In this document: in pieces, positions 28,501-35,771 of the stretch
Layout: every line of letters begins with the position of its first letter
Position numbering within the stretch: position 1 is the stretch's first letter
Assembly: GCA_023386315.1 (NCBI GenBank)
Contig: JAEWJZ010000029.1
Location: 212,176-276,175, forward strand
DNA length: 64,000 nt
Direction of reading: 5' to 3'
Source of the DNA: Bacillota bacterium
Lineage (GTDB): Bacteria > Bacillota > Clostridia > Lachnospirales > Lachnospiraceae
The notes under the pieces: model-generated
What the model was told of the DNA's origin: nothing
Databases searched by the model: none
The model's input: only the letters and a program-made list of their open reading frames with translations
Program-made: the position numbers and the translations under genes

Positions 28501-28832
28501 TAACTCTAACAATAGATGTTGACTTACCACAGATAACGGGTGAAAAAAGGGGCGACTGTAACTGCATGAATTTAAATGCTGTTAAGGGAACTACAATTAG
28601 TTTACAGTGTGGTAAAAAATGTGATAGCGATAAATGCAATTTTCTTTGTAAATGGTTTGTTAAAAAGAATGAGTATTTATTTATGGAATTAACAGCATTA
28701 CAAGAATATCTAAATAATTCTCCAGATAACTATTTTAAGTCAATAATTGAATTAAAAATTAGATCTAGTGATAAAAATTTTTTATCTCCAAAACAATTTA
28801 CGCTGTTAAAAAAATATGTAGAAGGGAAGTAG
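25569..28832 (+). CDS. Multidomain reverse transcriptase-HD phosphohydrolase fusion, putative defence protein
   Basis: The product is 1,087 aa. The RT domain occupies about residues 80-340: motif A LDLENFFPTI (Asp184), motif B GLPQGLPQS (254-262) and motif C YVDD (288-291). A lysine-rich coiled coil lies around 395-450, then a helical middle. The HD domain spans about 735-920, with His743/His747, His782-Asp783 in CYLHDISM and Asp914 in LADLLD. The C-terminal region has six cysteines (997, 999, 1014, 1018, 1023, 1027), possibly a zinc or Fe-S site. There is no maturase/X domain, endonuclease or intron structure, so it is not a group II intron protein. It is closest in style to UG/Abi-type (DRT) defence RTs; I cannot place it in a numbered clade. 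GTG at 25566 is possible, but ATG at 25569 sits 6 nt after AAGGAG. Confidence 0.9.
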   Translation: MIYKNLPFEERLFSEKNIYLAIYSVDSYISNKELLDPIDQEYLIKFRDKFNWEFIEDFINKVKLRLEDVIHKDKYLKAKVFFKPKKYDDKPIFRPLHSANLLDQITAVAMLNVLIYDFDEENKISMSNFSRLIPHNFYGNRVAYEPEHLFKPWQKQYTQYTAKANEFYRRFHENSEYKWEVNLDLENFFPTINPICLINYIDQQIPVNYTDIERKLINKLLEKLIFVELDKMTVEDIKRYTGKSEIEECRFAIGLPQGLPQSYFLANLFMINIEEIYKEVLPGEMLFYVDDSAIFTNEIYNIEDFGKKIEEINYKIKLRLNVLYDKKNSNISNTVIDYVKDKKDTYIIHIHKPGEKSTISNIADSKEGEIYIHCIGRETSKTAFEINTSYSDEESKILLNKTAAILQALENELEKTEKKLDNHNIKSDEKKQCESYKKKLIRYKKFFKYRNKDLGFRENININKLKEELLFDLKFLDNIDITEGLLEFFNKYNEDTLGASLNFVLRSLKDYNEDFSEIADKIVLLNNRLFGYQNKETSYLYVAYKEYIENRNTEQIELLKLRTNQYSKLEEIIKCNKRYVNKKTDKVRLELVNKELKLIDKQWTIEKYVCEDFFNVTILVTSNSDTLQRMVLNAVFSSLFMIEISDDVILQKINNRKITYFELRLLELLRNKYFSINKIIALKSDIVKSEYIYSIDYSIMQVLDIFRTFVSNPEYIDNLILVHKYTCDIWKNGSKHLYFYTLHNQEHAVDLIQNSIKLLRAIDYIDISKNDHYVLFIACYLHDISMVTLPKLDQLQANKFETNKIYTDFFKEIKKQIKDSKLAKKEVLKLLKDYYMRIDSFYEGLVRDGHAKDSADEIRMRSELKFIDDAVRDIVADVSEAHGYNVNEVYKIKSKASTKIWSLKYTKIILRLADLLDMSNYRVSKLILDHNLDNMGETSRFHWLSHLVTRGYVIKTEYYLDDKITKHFLEEKSIFEKITLTIDVDLPQITGEKRGDCNCMNLNAVKGTTISLQCGKKCDSDKCNFLCKWFVKKNEYLFMELTALQEYLNNSPDNYFKSIIELKIRSSDKNFLSPKQFTLLKKYVEGK

Positions 28833-28955
28833 GATATTTATATTAAATTAATTTTTTGTATCAATACAAGAACATGTTCTTATTATTTTCTTAAGATAAT
28901 TAAGATAAAAAAATGGTCTTGTTATTATTGTAATGAACTTTGTGTTTTAGAAAAT

Positions 28956-29022
28956 AAAAGCTTCTATATGGGAATGTATTATTTAATTTATCTAATTCAT
29001 TCCCATATAGAAGCTTTTTTTA
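28956..29022 (+). terminator. Long perfect hairpin terminator of the RT-HD operon
   Basis: The arms 28956-28976 and 28998-29018 are 21-bp perfect complements (core GCTTCTATATGGGAATG) around a 21-nt AT loop, and are followed by a T-run. The preceding 120 nt (28833-28955) hold a 14-bp palindrome AAGAACATGTTCTT (28868-28881) and a weaker CTTAA/TTAAG pair. They hold no ORF. A short structured RNA there is possible. Confidence 0.85.
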
Positions 29023-29119
29023 GCAATCACCAAAGAAATCATTTTTGGAACAGCAGTCTTCTGTTTTTTCCGTTATAATGGAGCTACCACGTGGAAAAAA
29101 AGAAAGGAGGCAGACGAAA

Positions 29120-30052
29120 ATGGAAGCCGAAGACAGAATTTCCATGACTGCCGTTTTAATCGATGAGCACTTAAAAGAGGAAGTGACCATCCTGCAGCTG
29201 TCTGCCTGGGCGGGGTATTCTCCCGGCTATTTTACCAGATGTTTTAAGCGGAAATTCGGGATTTCTCCTATGGAATATGTAAAGCAGAGAAAGCTTTTAA
29301 CAGCTGCAAAGGAGATTGCAAAAGGAAGGCGGATTCTTGATGCAGCTCTGAACTACGGCTGGGAAACCCACAGCGGATTTACCAAATCCTTCACCTCTGT
29401 GTTTGGATACTCCCCTGTTTTGCTGCGGGCTATCTACGTTCGTGATGCCTCTGTGAAAGGAGACAGACAATTAATGGAAGAATATATAAAAACAACACAG
29501 TTATATAAAAAACCGGAGGAATTATGGCAGATTCTTTGCCTCACATTAAAAGAAAATAAAACAGAGTATAACAACGAAAAATTAAAAAGAATCTACCAGC
29601 TGGCAAAGACATTACATGAAGGAGAGAAAAGAAGATCAGGGGAGGAATATATCACCCATCCACTAAATGTGGCAATCATTCTGGCGGATATGGGAACTGA
29701 TGAAAATACCGTCTATGCAGGACTTCTCCATGACGTGTGGCGGGGAGAATATAAGGAGAAAATTGTTTCGGAGGCCGGTCCTGCAATAGGTGAGATTCTT
29801 TTATCTTACGAAGAATTTGAGCACACCCATGAAAGTCTTGATGACCGGGGCGTTATGGTAGCACTTTCAGATCGTCTTCATAACATGAGAACAATTGAGT
29901 ATGTGGATCCGGCAACATGGAAAAGGAGGGCAGAAGATACGTTGCGGCTGTTTTCCCCCATTGCATCAAAATGTGCCGATTTCAGACTTCGCTCGGAACT
30001 TGATGAACGTTCCATAAAGTTTCTTTCAGTTGACAGAACGGATGAGGGCTGA
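29120..30052 (+). CDS. AraC-type HTH fused to a RelA/SpoT-like HD domain
   Basis: The product is 310 aa. Residues about 10-110 form an AraC/XylS double helix-turn-helix (LSAWAGYSPGYFTRCFKRKFG, then ALNYGWETHSGFTKSFTSVFGYSP). Residues about 165-305 resemble the HD domain of RelA/SpoT and MESH1 hydrolases: GEEYITHPLNVAIILADMG, GLLHD and ALSDRLHNMRTIE, a near match to the ADRLHNMRT metal/nucleotide motif. The ED pair that follows HD in ppGpp hydrolases is replaced (HDVWRGE), so it may bind rather than hydrolyse alarmone. There is no synthetase domain. The ATG at 29120 follows AAAGGAGG. This would be a one-component regulator sensing a nucleotide, by inference. Confidence 0.85.
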   Translation: MEAEDRISMTAVLIDEHLKEEVTILQLSAWAGYSPGYFTRCFKRKFGISPMEYVKQRKLLTAAKEIAKGRRILDAALNYGWETHSGFTKSFTSVFGYSPVLLRAIYVRDASVKGDRQLMEEYIKTTQLYKKPEELWQILCLTLKENKTEYNNEKLKRIYQLAKTLHEGEKRRSGEEYITHPLNVAIILADMGTDENTVYAGLLHDVWRGEYKEKIVSEAGPAIGEILLSYEEFEHTHESLDDRGVMVALSDRLHNMRTIEYVDPATWKRRAEDTLRLFSPIASKCADFRLRSELDERSIKFLSVDRTDEG

Positions 30053-30133
30053 TAAAATCTTTAAATTAAAAAGAGTGTATATTAATTCAATTAAAATGTA
30101 TAGAACGTGCTTTTTGACGAGAGGAGAAATAAG

Positions 30134-30805
30134 ATGAAAATTGGTGCGATTACAGTGGGCCAGAGTCCGAGAACAGATGTTACAGCTGATATTATGGGTA
30201 TTTTTGGCGGGAAAGCAGAACTTTGCGAAAAAGGAGGATTAGACGGGCTGACAAAGGAAGAAATCAGCAGATTTAAACCGGAGGAAGGCGATTACGTGCT
30301 GGTATCCAGATTAAATGATGGTTCTTCCGTAACGTTTGCAGAGCGTTTTATTCTTCCGCGGATTCAGACAGCGATTAATGAATTGGAGGCAGAGGGAGCG
30401 GAGCTTATCATGATGTTTTGTACAGGTAAATTTCCCGATACACTGAAATCTTCCGTCTCCCTGATCTATCCCTGTGATCTTCTGGACAGAATGGTTCCTC
30501 TTTTTTCACCCAATTCATCCATCATTGTAGTAACACCATCCCCTCAGCAGTTAAAACAAAGTCTGGACAAATGGTCACAGATTGTAACAGATGTGATAGT
30601 TATTTCTGCCTCCCCGTACGGAGACTGGGAGGAGATTTTAGAAGCGGCAGGGCAGGTGAAAGGATTAAAAGGAGATGTTATCGTACTGGACTGCATTGGA
30701 TACAGCCAGGAGATGAAAAAGATATTTGCGAGAGAAACCAAGAAACCGGTGATTCTGCCCAGAACACTGCTTGCACGCATGATTTCGGAATTAACAGACC
30801 GGTAA
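30134..30805 (+). CDS. AroM family protein
   Basis: This 223-aa protein of the AroM family opens with the signature MKIGAITVGQSPRTDV. AroM was named for its linkage to aroL in enterobacteria, but its biochemical role is not established. The alternating strand-helix pattern and the FCTGKFPD segment fit an Asp/Glu-racemase-like fold (inference). It stands at the head of the peptide/amidohydrolase locus, and such genes commonly sit beside DUF1177 and peptide transport genes as here. GAGAGGAG precedes the ATG at 30134. A longer in-frame start at 30107 lacks a binding site. Confidence 0.85.
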   Translation: MKIGAITVGQSPRTDVTADIMGIFGGKAELCEKGGLDGLTKEEISRFKPEEGDYVLVSRLNDGSSVTFAERFILPRIQTAINELEAEGAELIMMFCTGKFPDTLKSSVSLIYPCDLLDRMVPLFSPNSSIIVVTPSPQQLKQSLDKWSQIVTDVIVISASPYGDWEEILEAAGQVKGLKGDVIVLDCIGYSQEMKKIFARETKKPVILPRTLLARMISELTDR

Positions 30806-30944
30806 GTCATATAATCTCCTGATTCCTGTGCATACTGCTTAATTTGTCCTGAAATGACTGTGCACAAAGCTATTTACAAACAGGAATCCTCCTGATAGTA
30901 TATTCATAATAATTTTATAAATATAAGTCAGGGGGATTCTTATC

Positions 30945-32114
30945 ATGAGTAATATCTTATTCAGAGCAAAGGAACTGGAGTCATATGGTATTGCCATAAG
31001 ACGACAGATTCATAAGAATCCTGAGCTTGGTTTTGAACTTCCAAAAACAATAGCGCTTGTTGAAAAAGAGCTGATTTCAATGGGGTATGAGCCGGTTCGC
31101 TGCGGAAAAGCCGGGATCACCGTAACCGCAGGAAAACCTGGCAGGACTTTTTTACTCCGGGCAGATATGGATGCCCTTCCCATGAAAGAAGAGACCGGTC
31201 TGGAATTTGCGTCTGGGAACGATTGTATGCACGCCTGCGGGCATGATATCCATACCAGTGCCCTGCTTGTGGCAGCCAGGATCTTAAAAGAAAGGGAAGA
31301 AGAATTACAGGGAACTGTAAAACTGATGTTTCAGCCCTGTGAAGAAGGCGTGGCAGGTGCTCTTGATATGGTAAGGGCAGGGGTGCTTGAAAATCCCCGC
31401 GCAGATGCAGCCATGGCTCTTCATGTAGTACATGGAAAAGCTGGAACTGTGGGGTATTCCTGGACTACTGCGTGTGCTTCCAGTGATGTATTTGCCATAA
31501 CGGTGAAAGGAAAGGGCGGTCACGGAGCCGCACCTCACAACTGCGTGGATCCAATCAACACAGCAGTACATATACATACGGCGCTGCAGGCGGTAAACAG
31601 CAGAGAGGTTCACCCCGACGAGATGCTGGTGCTCAGCATCTGTGAGATACATGGGGGAACCGCTTCGAATATATTTCCTGAGACAGTCGTGATGAAGGGA
31701 ACGATCCGGACCATGAATCCGGAAGTAAGAAGTTTTGCAAAGGAGCGCCTGGTTCAGATTGCGAAGCAGACTGCAGCCGTATTCCGGGCCGAAGCGGCGG
31801 TTGAGTTTCTCCACGAGGGTGTTCCGCCCATGAGAAATGATACCATCCTTCTACAGGATACCAGGGAATATATTGACCGCATATTGGGAGAAGGTACCTG
31901 TTACGAGCTTCCCCGGATGACTGGCTCAGAGGATTTTTCTGTCATATCCCAGCTGGTTCCCTCGGTACTCTATTGGGTAGGAACCGGGTCAGAAGAGGAA
32001 GGGTATCCCTACGGTGTCCATGATCCGAGAGTTACATTTGATGAAGGAAGTTTACATAAGATGGCAGCCATCTATGCGGGAACTGCCATGGAGTGGCTGA
32101 GAGAACATTCTTAA
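30945..32114 (+). CDS. M20 family amidohydrolase (hippurate/N-acyl-amino acid hydrolase-like)
   Basis: This 389-aa binuclear zinc peptidase of the M20D type shows RRQIHKNPELGFELPKT, RADMDALPM, the metal ligands in CMHACGHDIHTS, the CEEGV Glu pair and the C-terminal TGSEDFSV. Members deacylate N-acyl amino acids or conjugates in the cytoplasm. It is the first of three M20 enzymes around one peptide transporter, indicating uptake and breakdown of small amide-bonded substrates. Confidence 0.92.
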   Translation: MSNILFRAKELESYGIAIRRQIHKNPELGFELPKTIALVEKELISMGYEPVRCGKAGITVTAGKPGRTFLLRADMDALPMKEETGLEFASGNDCMHACGHDIHTSALLVAARILKEREEELQGTVKLMFQPCEEGVAGALDMVRAGVLENPRADAAMALHVVHGKAGTVGYSWTTACASSDVFAITVKGKGGHGAAPHNCVDPINTAVHIHTALQAVNSREVHPDEMLVLSICEIHGGTASNIFPETVVMKGTIRTMNPEVRSFAKERLVQIAKQTAAVFRAEAAVEFLHEGVPPMRNDTILLQDTREYIDRILGEGTCYELPRMTGSEDFSVISQLVPSVLYWVGTGSEEEGYPYGVHDPRVTFDEGSLHKMAAIYAGTAMEWLREHS

Positions 32115-32142
32115 GACAAGGATTCATTTTATACTGGCATAA

Positions 32143-32191
32143 TAAACGATAGTTAAAGGCGACTATGTCTTCTTTGGCTGTCGTTTTATTA
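32143..32191 (+). terminator. Possible terminator/attenuator before the substrate-binding protein gene
   Basis: AATAAACGATAG near 32141-32150 can pair with CTGTCGTTTTATT at 32178-32190 with mismatches. A weak T-run follows. This gives an imperfect stem between the M20 gene and the ABC transporter genes. Confidence 0.35.
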
Positions 32192-32216
32192 AAATATAAA
32201 GAAAAGAGGAAGAATT

Positions 32217-33848
32217 ATGAAAAAGAGAATCTTAGCAGCAATCGCCGCCTTGGCAGCTACTGCTGTCTTAAGTGCATGCGGCTCTGATAAACCAGCCTCG
32301 ACAGCAGCAGCGACTGAGCAGGCCAGCACAGCACAGGAGACGGCAAAAGAGGAGAAGACACCTGGGGAACCGGTATCCGGAGGCGTTTTAACCATCTCCC
32401 TTTCATCCTCCCCTAAGAATCTGGATCCCGTTAAGTATACGGGAACTTACGAATCCCAGATCATCGGAACTGTCTGTGATACCCTTGTAGAGTACAACAC
32501 AGAACTGACCGAAATCCAGCCTGGTCTGGCAAAATCGTGGAAGGTCAGTGACGATGGACTGGCTTATACTTTTACACTTCGGGATGATGTTTATTTCCAG
32601 CCTGGCAAATTTCAGGAAGGAAGAAAGATGACAGCAGAGGATGTGAAGTATTCTCTGGAACGTTCCCGTCAGCTTTCTGCCATGAACCGTCTGGACATGC
32701 TTGATCATTGTGAGGCAGTCAGTGAAACAGAACTGGTATGTTATCTGGCAGAACCCAATGCTGTATTCTTAACAGCGCTGACTGATGCAGGAAATGTAAT
32801 TGTTCCAAAAGAAGAAGTGGAAGGCTGGGGAGATGATTTCGGCACTCACCTTGTAGGTACCGGCCCCTTTGCTCTGGAGTCCTTTGAACTGGACCAGCAG
32901 GCTGTATTAAAGCGAAACGACAAATACTGGGCTGCAAAACCTTATCTGGCTGGGGTTACATTTAAGCCGGTGAGCGACGGAAATCAGGCAGTTAACGCGC
33001 TGAGGACCGGAGAGATCAACCTGGCTACCAGCTTAAGCGGAGAAGCAGTCAAGATTGCAAGAGAAGACCAGTCTGTGAAACTGATGGAGACACCGGGACT
33101 TCATGTTGCATACATTTATTTCAACCAGAAGAGCGGTCCTACTGCTGATATCAAAGTAAGAGAAGCAATTATCAAAGCAGTCAACGTAGATGAGCTGACT
33201 GCCGGAGTATATCAGTATAATGAGGCAAAACCAGCCAGCCTTCCGCTGCCGCCCGGTTCCTGGGGATATGACTCCAGCCTTGAGTCAGAAAAGCCGGCCT
33301 ATGATCCGGAAGGAGCAAAGAAGCTTCTGGCAGAGGCAGGATATCCAGATGGTTTTGATTTAAATATCTACATCTCCAACACAGAAGCAAGAATAAAAAT
33401 GGCAACACTGTTCCAGGCTTATTTAAAGCAGAATTTAAACATTAACGTGAACATAAACACAAGTGAATGGGGAACCTTCAGTGAAATCGCAGCATCCGGC
33501 AAAGCTGATGTCTTTGCAATGTCCTGGACCTGGTATCCGGATCCTTACTTCTTCCTAAACAAGCTGTTCCACTCCAGTTCCATCGGTTCTCTTGGAAATG
33601 GCCAGGGATTTGAAAATAAAGAGGTAGATCAGTATTTAGATGATGCCCTTCTTACAACAGATCAGGCTAAACGTGCAGAACTGTACAAAAAAGCCCTTGC
33701 TGTTATTGTAAAACAGTATCCGGGAATCTTTTATGCCAATGAAAATGTAAACTGGGGTGTAAGCTCCAATGTTCAGGGTCTCACTCAGAGAGCAGACGGA
33801 AAGGTTAAAATCTGTACACCTGATATCAATGTATGGTTATCAAAGTAA
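32217..33848 (+). CDS. ABC transporter substrate-binding lipoprotein (peptide/Dpp-Opp family)
   Basis: This 543-aa SBP_bac_5 protein has a lipoprotein signal with lipobox VLSACGS (around residue 22) and an Ala/Thr-rich linker. The family core follows: LAKSWKVSDDGLAYTFTLRDDVYF, GTGPFALESF and the central PLPPGSWGYD. It captures peptides or related solutes outside the cell for the two permeases downstream. AAGAGGAAG precedes the ATG. A strong intercistronic hairpin after the stop would favour higher expression of the binding protein than of the permeases. Confidence 0.94.
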   Translation: MKKRILAAIAALAATAVLSACGSDKPASTAAATEQASTAQETAKEEKTPGEPVSGGVLTISLSSSPKNLDPVKYTGTYESQIIGTVCDTLVEYNTELTEIQPGLAKSWKVSDDGLAYTFTLRDDVYFQPGKFQEGRKMTAEDVKYSLERSRQLSAMNRLDMLDHCEAVSETELVCYLAEPNAVFLTALTDAGNVIVPKEEVEGWGDDFGTHLVGTGPFALESFELDQQAVLKRNDKYWAAKPYLAGVTFKPVSDGNQAVNALRTGEINLATSLSGEAVKIAREDQSVKLMETPGLHVAYIYFNQKSGPTADIKVREAIIKAVNVDELTAGVYQYNEAKPASLPLPPGSWGYDSSLESEKPAYDPEGAKKLLAEAGYPDGFDLNIYISNTEARIKMATLFQAYLKQNLNINVNINTSEWGTFSEIAASGKADVFAMSWTWYPDPYFFLNKLFHSSSIGSLGNGQGFENKEVDQYLDDALLTTDQAKRAELYKKALAVIVKQYPGIFYANENVNWGVSSNVQGLTQRADGKVKICTPDINVWLSK

Positions 33849-33892
33849 GAAACAGGAATGAGGGATATTGCATAAGCAATATCCCCTGTTTC
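33849..33892 (+). other. Intercistronic stem-loop between binding protein and permease genes
   Basis: GAAACAGG (33849-33856) pairs with CTGTTTC (33886-33892). Inside it, GGGATATTGC (33862-33871) pairs perfectly with GCAATATCCC (33876-33885) across ATAA. There is no T-run, so it is more likely a 3'-end stabiliser or partial attenuator than a full terminator. Confidence 0.7.
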
Positions 33893-33912
33893 AAAAATAC
33901 GAGAGGAGATCT

Positions 33913-34866
33913 ATGTTAAAAACAATATTAATCAGATGTCTGCAGATCATTCCATCTCTCTTTGTGGTCGTCACACTGACTTTTATCCTTACCAGAATGA
34001 TTCCCGGTGACCCGGCAAGAGCGGTTTTAGGACCTCAGGCATCCGTGGAGGATGTTCAGAAAATGCGTGAGACCATGGGTCTTAATCAGCCTCTTGTGAA
34101 CCAGTATAAAGATTATATGATCCAGATTGCAAAGGGAGACTTCGGGGTCTCCTATTCTTACAATCAGCCGGTTCTGGGGCTGATTGCAAAAAGAATTCCC
34201 AATACCCTGCTTCTGGCATTGCCGTCAGTATTCATTGCTCTGATTGCAGGTCTGTTAATTGGTGTGACTTCGGCAGTCCGGCAGGGAACTTTATTTGATT
34301 ATCTGTTCATGGTACTGGCACTGGTGGGGGTTTCCATGCCTATTTTCTGGCTGGGTCTTATGCTGGTGCTGGTTTTCAGCGTTCAATTAGGCTGGCTGCC
34401 TGTACTTGGGATGGGAAGTATTTCTTCCGGAATCGGAGATGTGATCCGCCATATGGTATTGCCCTGTTTTTGTCTGGCAACCATCCCGACTGCGACATTT
34501 TCCCGTATTACCCGTTCAAGCATTCTGGAATCCATTCATGGCGATTCCATTCGCGCTCTCAGAGCGAGGGGAATCAGGGAAGCGGTTGTGATCTGGAAAT
34601 ATGCATTAAAAAGTGCGCTGCCGCCCGTAATTACAGTTTTGGGTCTGCAGCTGGCAGGCTGTTTTGCAGGTGCGATTCTCACAGAAACCATTTTTGCCTG
34701 GCCAGGCATGGGAACCCTGATTGTAGGGGCAATTGACAACAGAGACTATGTCCTGATACAGGGAGCTGTCCTGGTGATTGCATTGGCATTTGTAATAATT
34801 AACATGCTTGTGGATGTGGTATATATGATAATCAATCCCAATGTCAGCTATGAAGGAGGTTTTTAA
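33913..34866 (+). CDS. Peptide ABC transporter permease, DppB-like
   Basis: This 317-aa permease has six membrane segments, the N-terminal family motif TRMIPGDPARAVLGPQAS and the EAA loop DSIRALRARGIREAVVIWKYALK. It forms the transmembrane channel with the next gene product. The ATG at 33913 follows GAGAGGAG; an earlier in-frame ATG (33868) lies in the intercistronic hairpin and is rejected. It ends directly against the next start. Confidence 0.93.
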   Translation: MLKTILIRCLQIIPSLFVVVTLTFILTRMIPGDPARAVLGPQASVEDVQKMRETMGLNQPLVNQYKDYMIQIAKGDFGVSYSYNQPVLGLIAKRIPNTLLLALPSVFIALIAGLLIGVTSAVRQGTLFDYLFMVLALVGVSMPIFWLGLMLVLVFSVQLGWLPVLGMGSISSGIGDVIRHMVLPCFCLATIPTATFSRITRSSILESIHGDSIRALRARGIREAVVIWKYALKSALPPVITVLGLQLAGCFAGAILTETIFAWPGMGTLIVGAIDNRDYVLIQGAVLVIALAFVIINMLVDVVYMIINPNVSYEGGF

Positions 34867-35763
34867 ATGGCAAAGGTGCTTTTGCTGGACCAGCAGTCTC
34901 AGGAAGAGATTCTAAGAAGAGAGAGAAAAGCAAATAATGCATGGAATAAACTGAAACGGAATAAGACAGCAGTACTGGGACTTGCGGCTGTTTGCTTTAT
35001 GATTGCCATTGCAGTGTTTGCCCCTTTTATAACTGACGGAAAGCCAAATGAAATTCACCCGATTGATGCCTACCTTACCTTTTTCGAAAAAGGCCATATA
35101 TTCGGGACCGATGAGTTTGGAAGAGATTTATTTACAAGAGTCTGCTACGGAGCCAGAGTTTCTCTCTTAGTTGCTGCGGGAGCTACCATAGTGGGAGGCA
35201 TTGCCGGTGTCCTTTTGGGACTTCTGGCCGGATATATGGGTGGAATTGTGGATGCAGTTGTGATGCGGATTATGGATGGAGTTCTGGCATTTCCCTTTAT
35301 CCTGCTTTCCATTGTGCTTATGACTGTACTGGGGTCCGGGATGATCAATGTGATTCTTGCCATTGGCATTGCAGAGATTCCAAGATTTGCCAGAGTAGTA
35401 AGAGGACAGGTGCTGGTGGTGAAGCGGGAAGAGTACTGCAATGCAGGAAGAGTAATCGGAATATCCCATTTCCGTATGCTGTTGCACCATATCCTTCCCA
35501 ATACCGTTTCGGAAGTGATCGTCTATGCGACTTTAAATATAGCCAGTGCCATTATTTCTGAATCTGCTTTAAGCTTTCTGGGACTTGGAATCGATCTGCC
35601 CACGGCTTCCTGGGGAAGTATTCTAAGAGCAGGGAGAAATTCACTGAATACGGCGCCTCATATTGCGGCCGTATCAGGGGCATTTATCCTGATAACGGTA
35701 ATTGGTTTTAATCTTCTTGGCGACGGGATCCGGGATGTACTGGATCCTAAGATGAAAAAGTAG
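34867..35763 (+). CDS. Peptide ABC transporter permease, DppC-like
   Basis: This 298-aa partner permease has an N-terminal cytoplasmic segment and first helix, the FGTDEFGRDLFTRVCYGARVSL motif of the DppC/OppC family and an EAA loop (EEYCNAGRVIGISHFRMLLHHILP). The start is immediately after the preceding stop, with GAAGGAGG inside the upstream gene. It assembles with the DppB-like permease and the two ATPases encoded downstream. Confidence 0.93.
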   Translation: MAKVLLLDQQSQEEILRRERKANNAWNKLKRNKTAVLGLAAVCFMIAIAVFAPFITDGKPNEIHPIDAYLTFFEKGHIFGTDEFGRDLFTRVCYGARVSLLVAAGATIVGGIAGVLLGLLAGYMGGIVDAVVMRIMDGVLAFPFILLSIVLMTVLGSGMINVILAIGIAEIPRFARVVRGQVLVVKREEYCNAGRVIGISHFRMLLHHILPNTVSEVIVYATLNIASAIISESALSFLGLGIDLPTASWGSILRAGRNSLNTAPHIAAVSGAFILITVIGFNLLGDGIRDVLDPKMKK

Positions 35764-35771
35764 GAAAACGT

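Noticed and set aside
25569..28832. Group II intron-encoded protein or classical retron
   Set aside because: No maturase/X or endonuclease domain and no intron domain V-like structure seen; the protein is far larger than retron RTs and no msr-msd-like region was found upstream.
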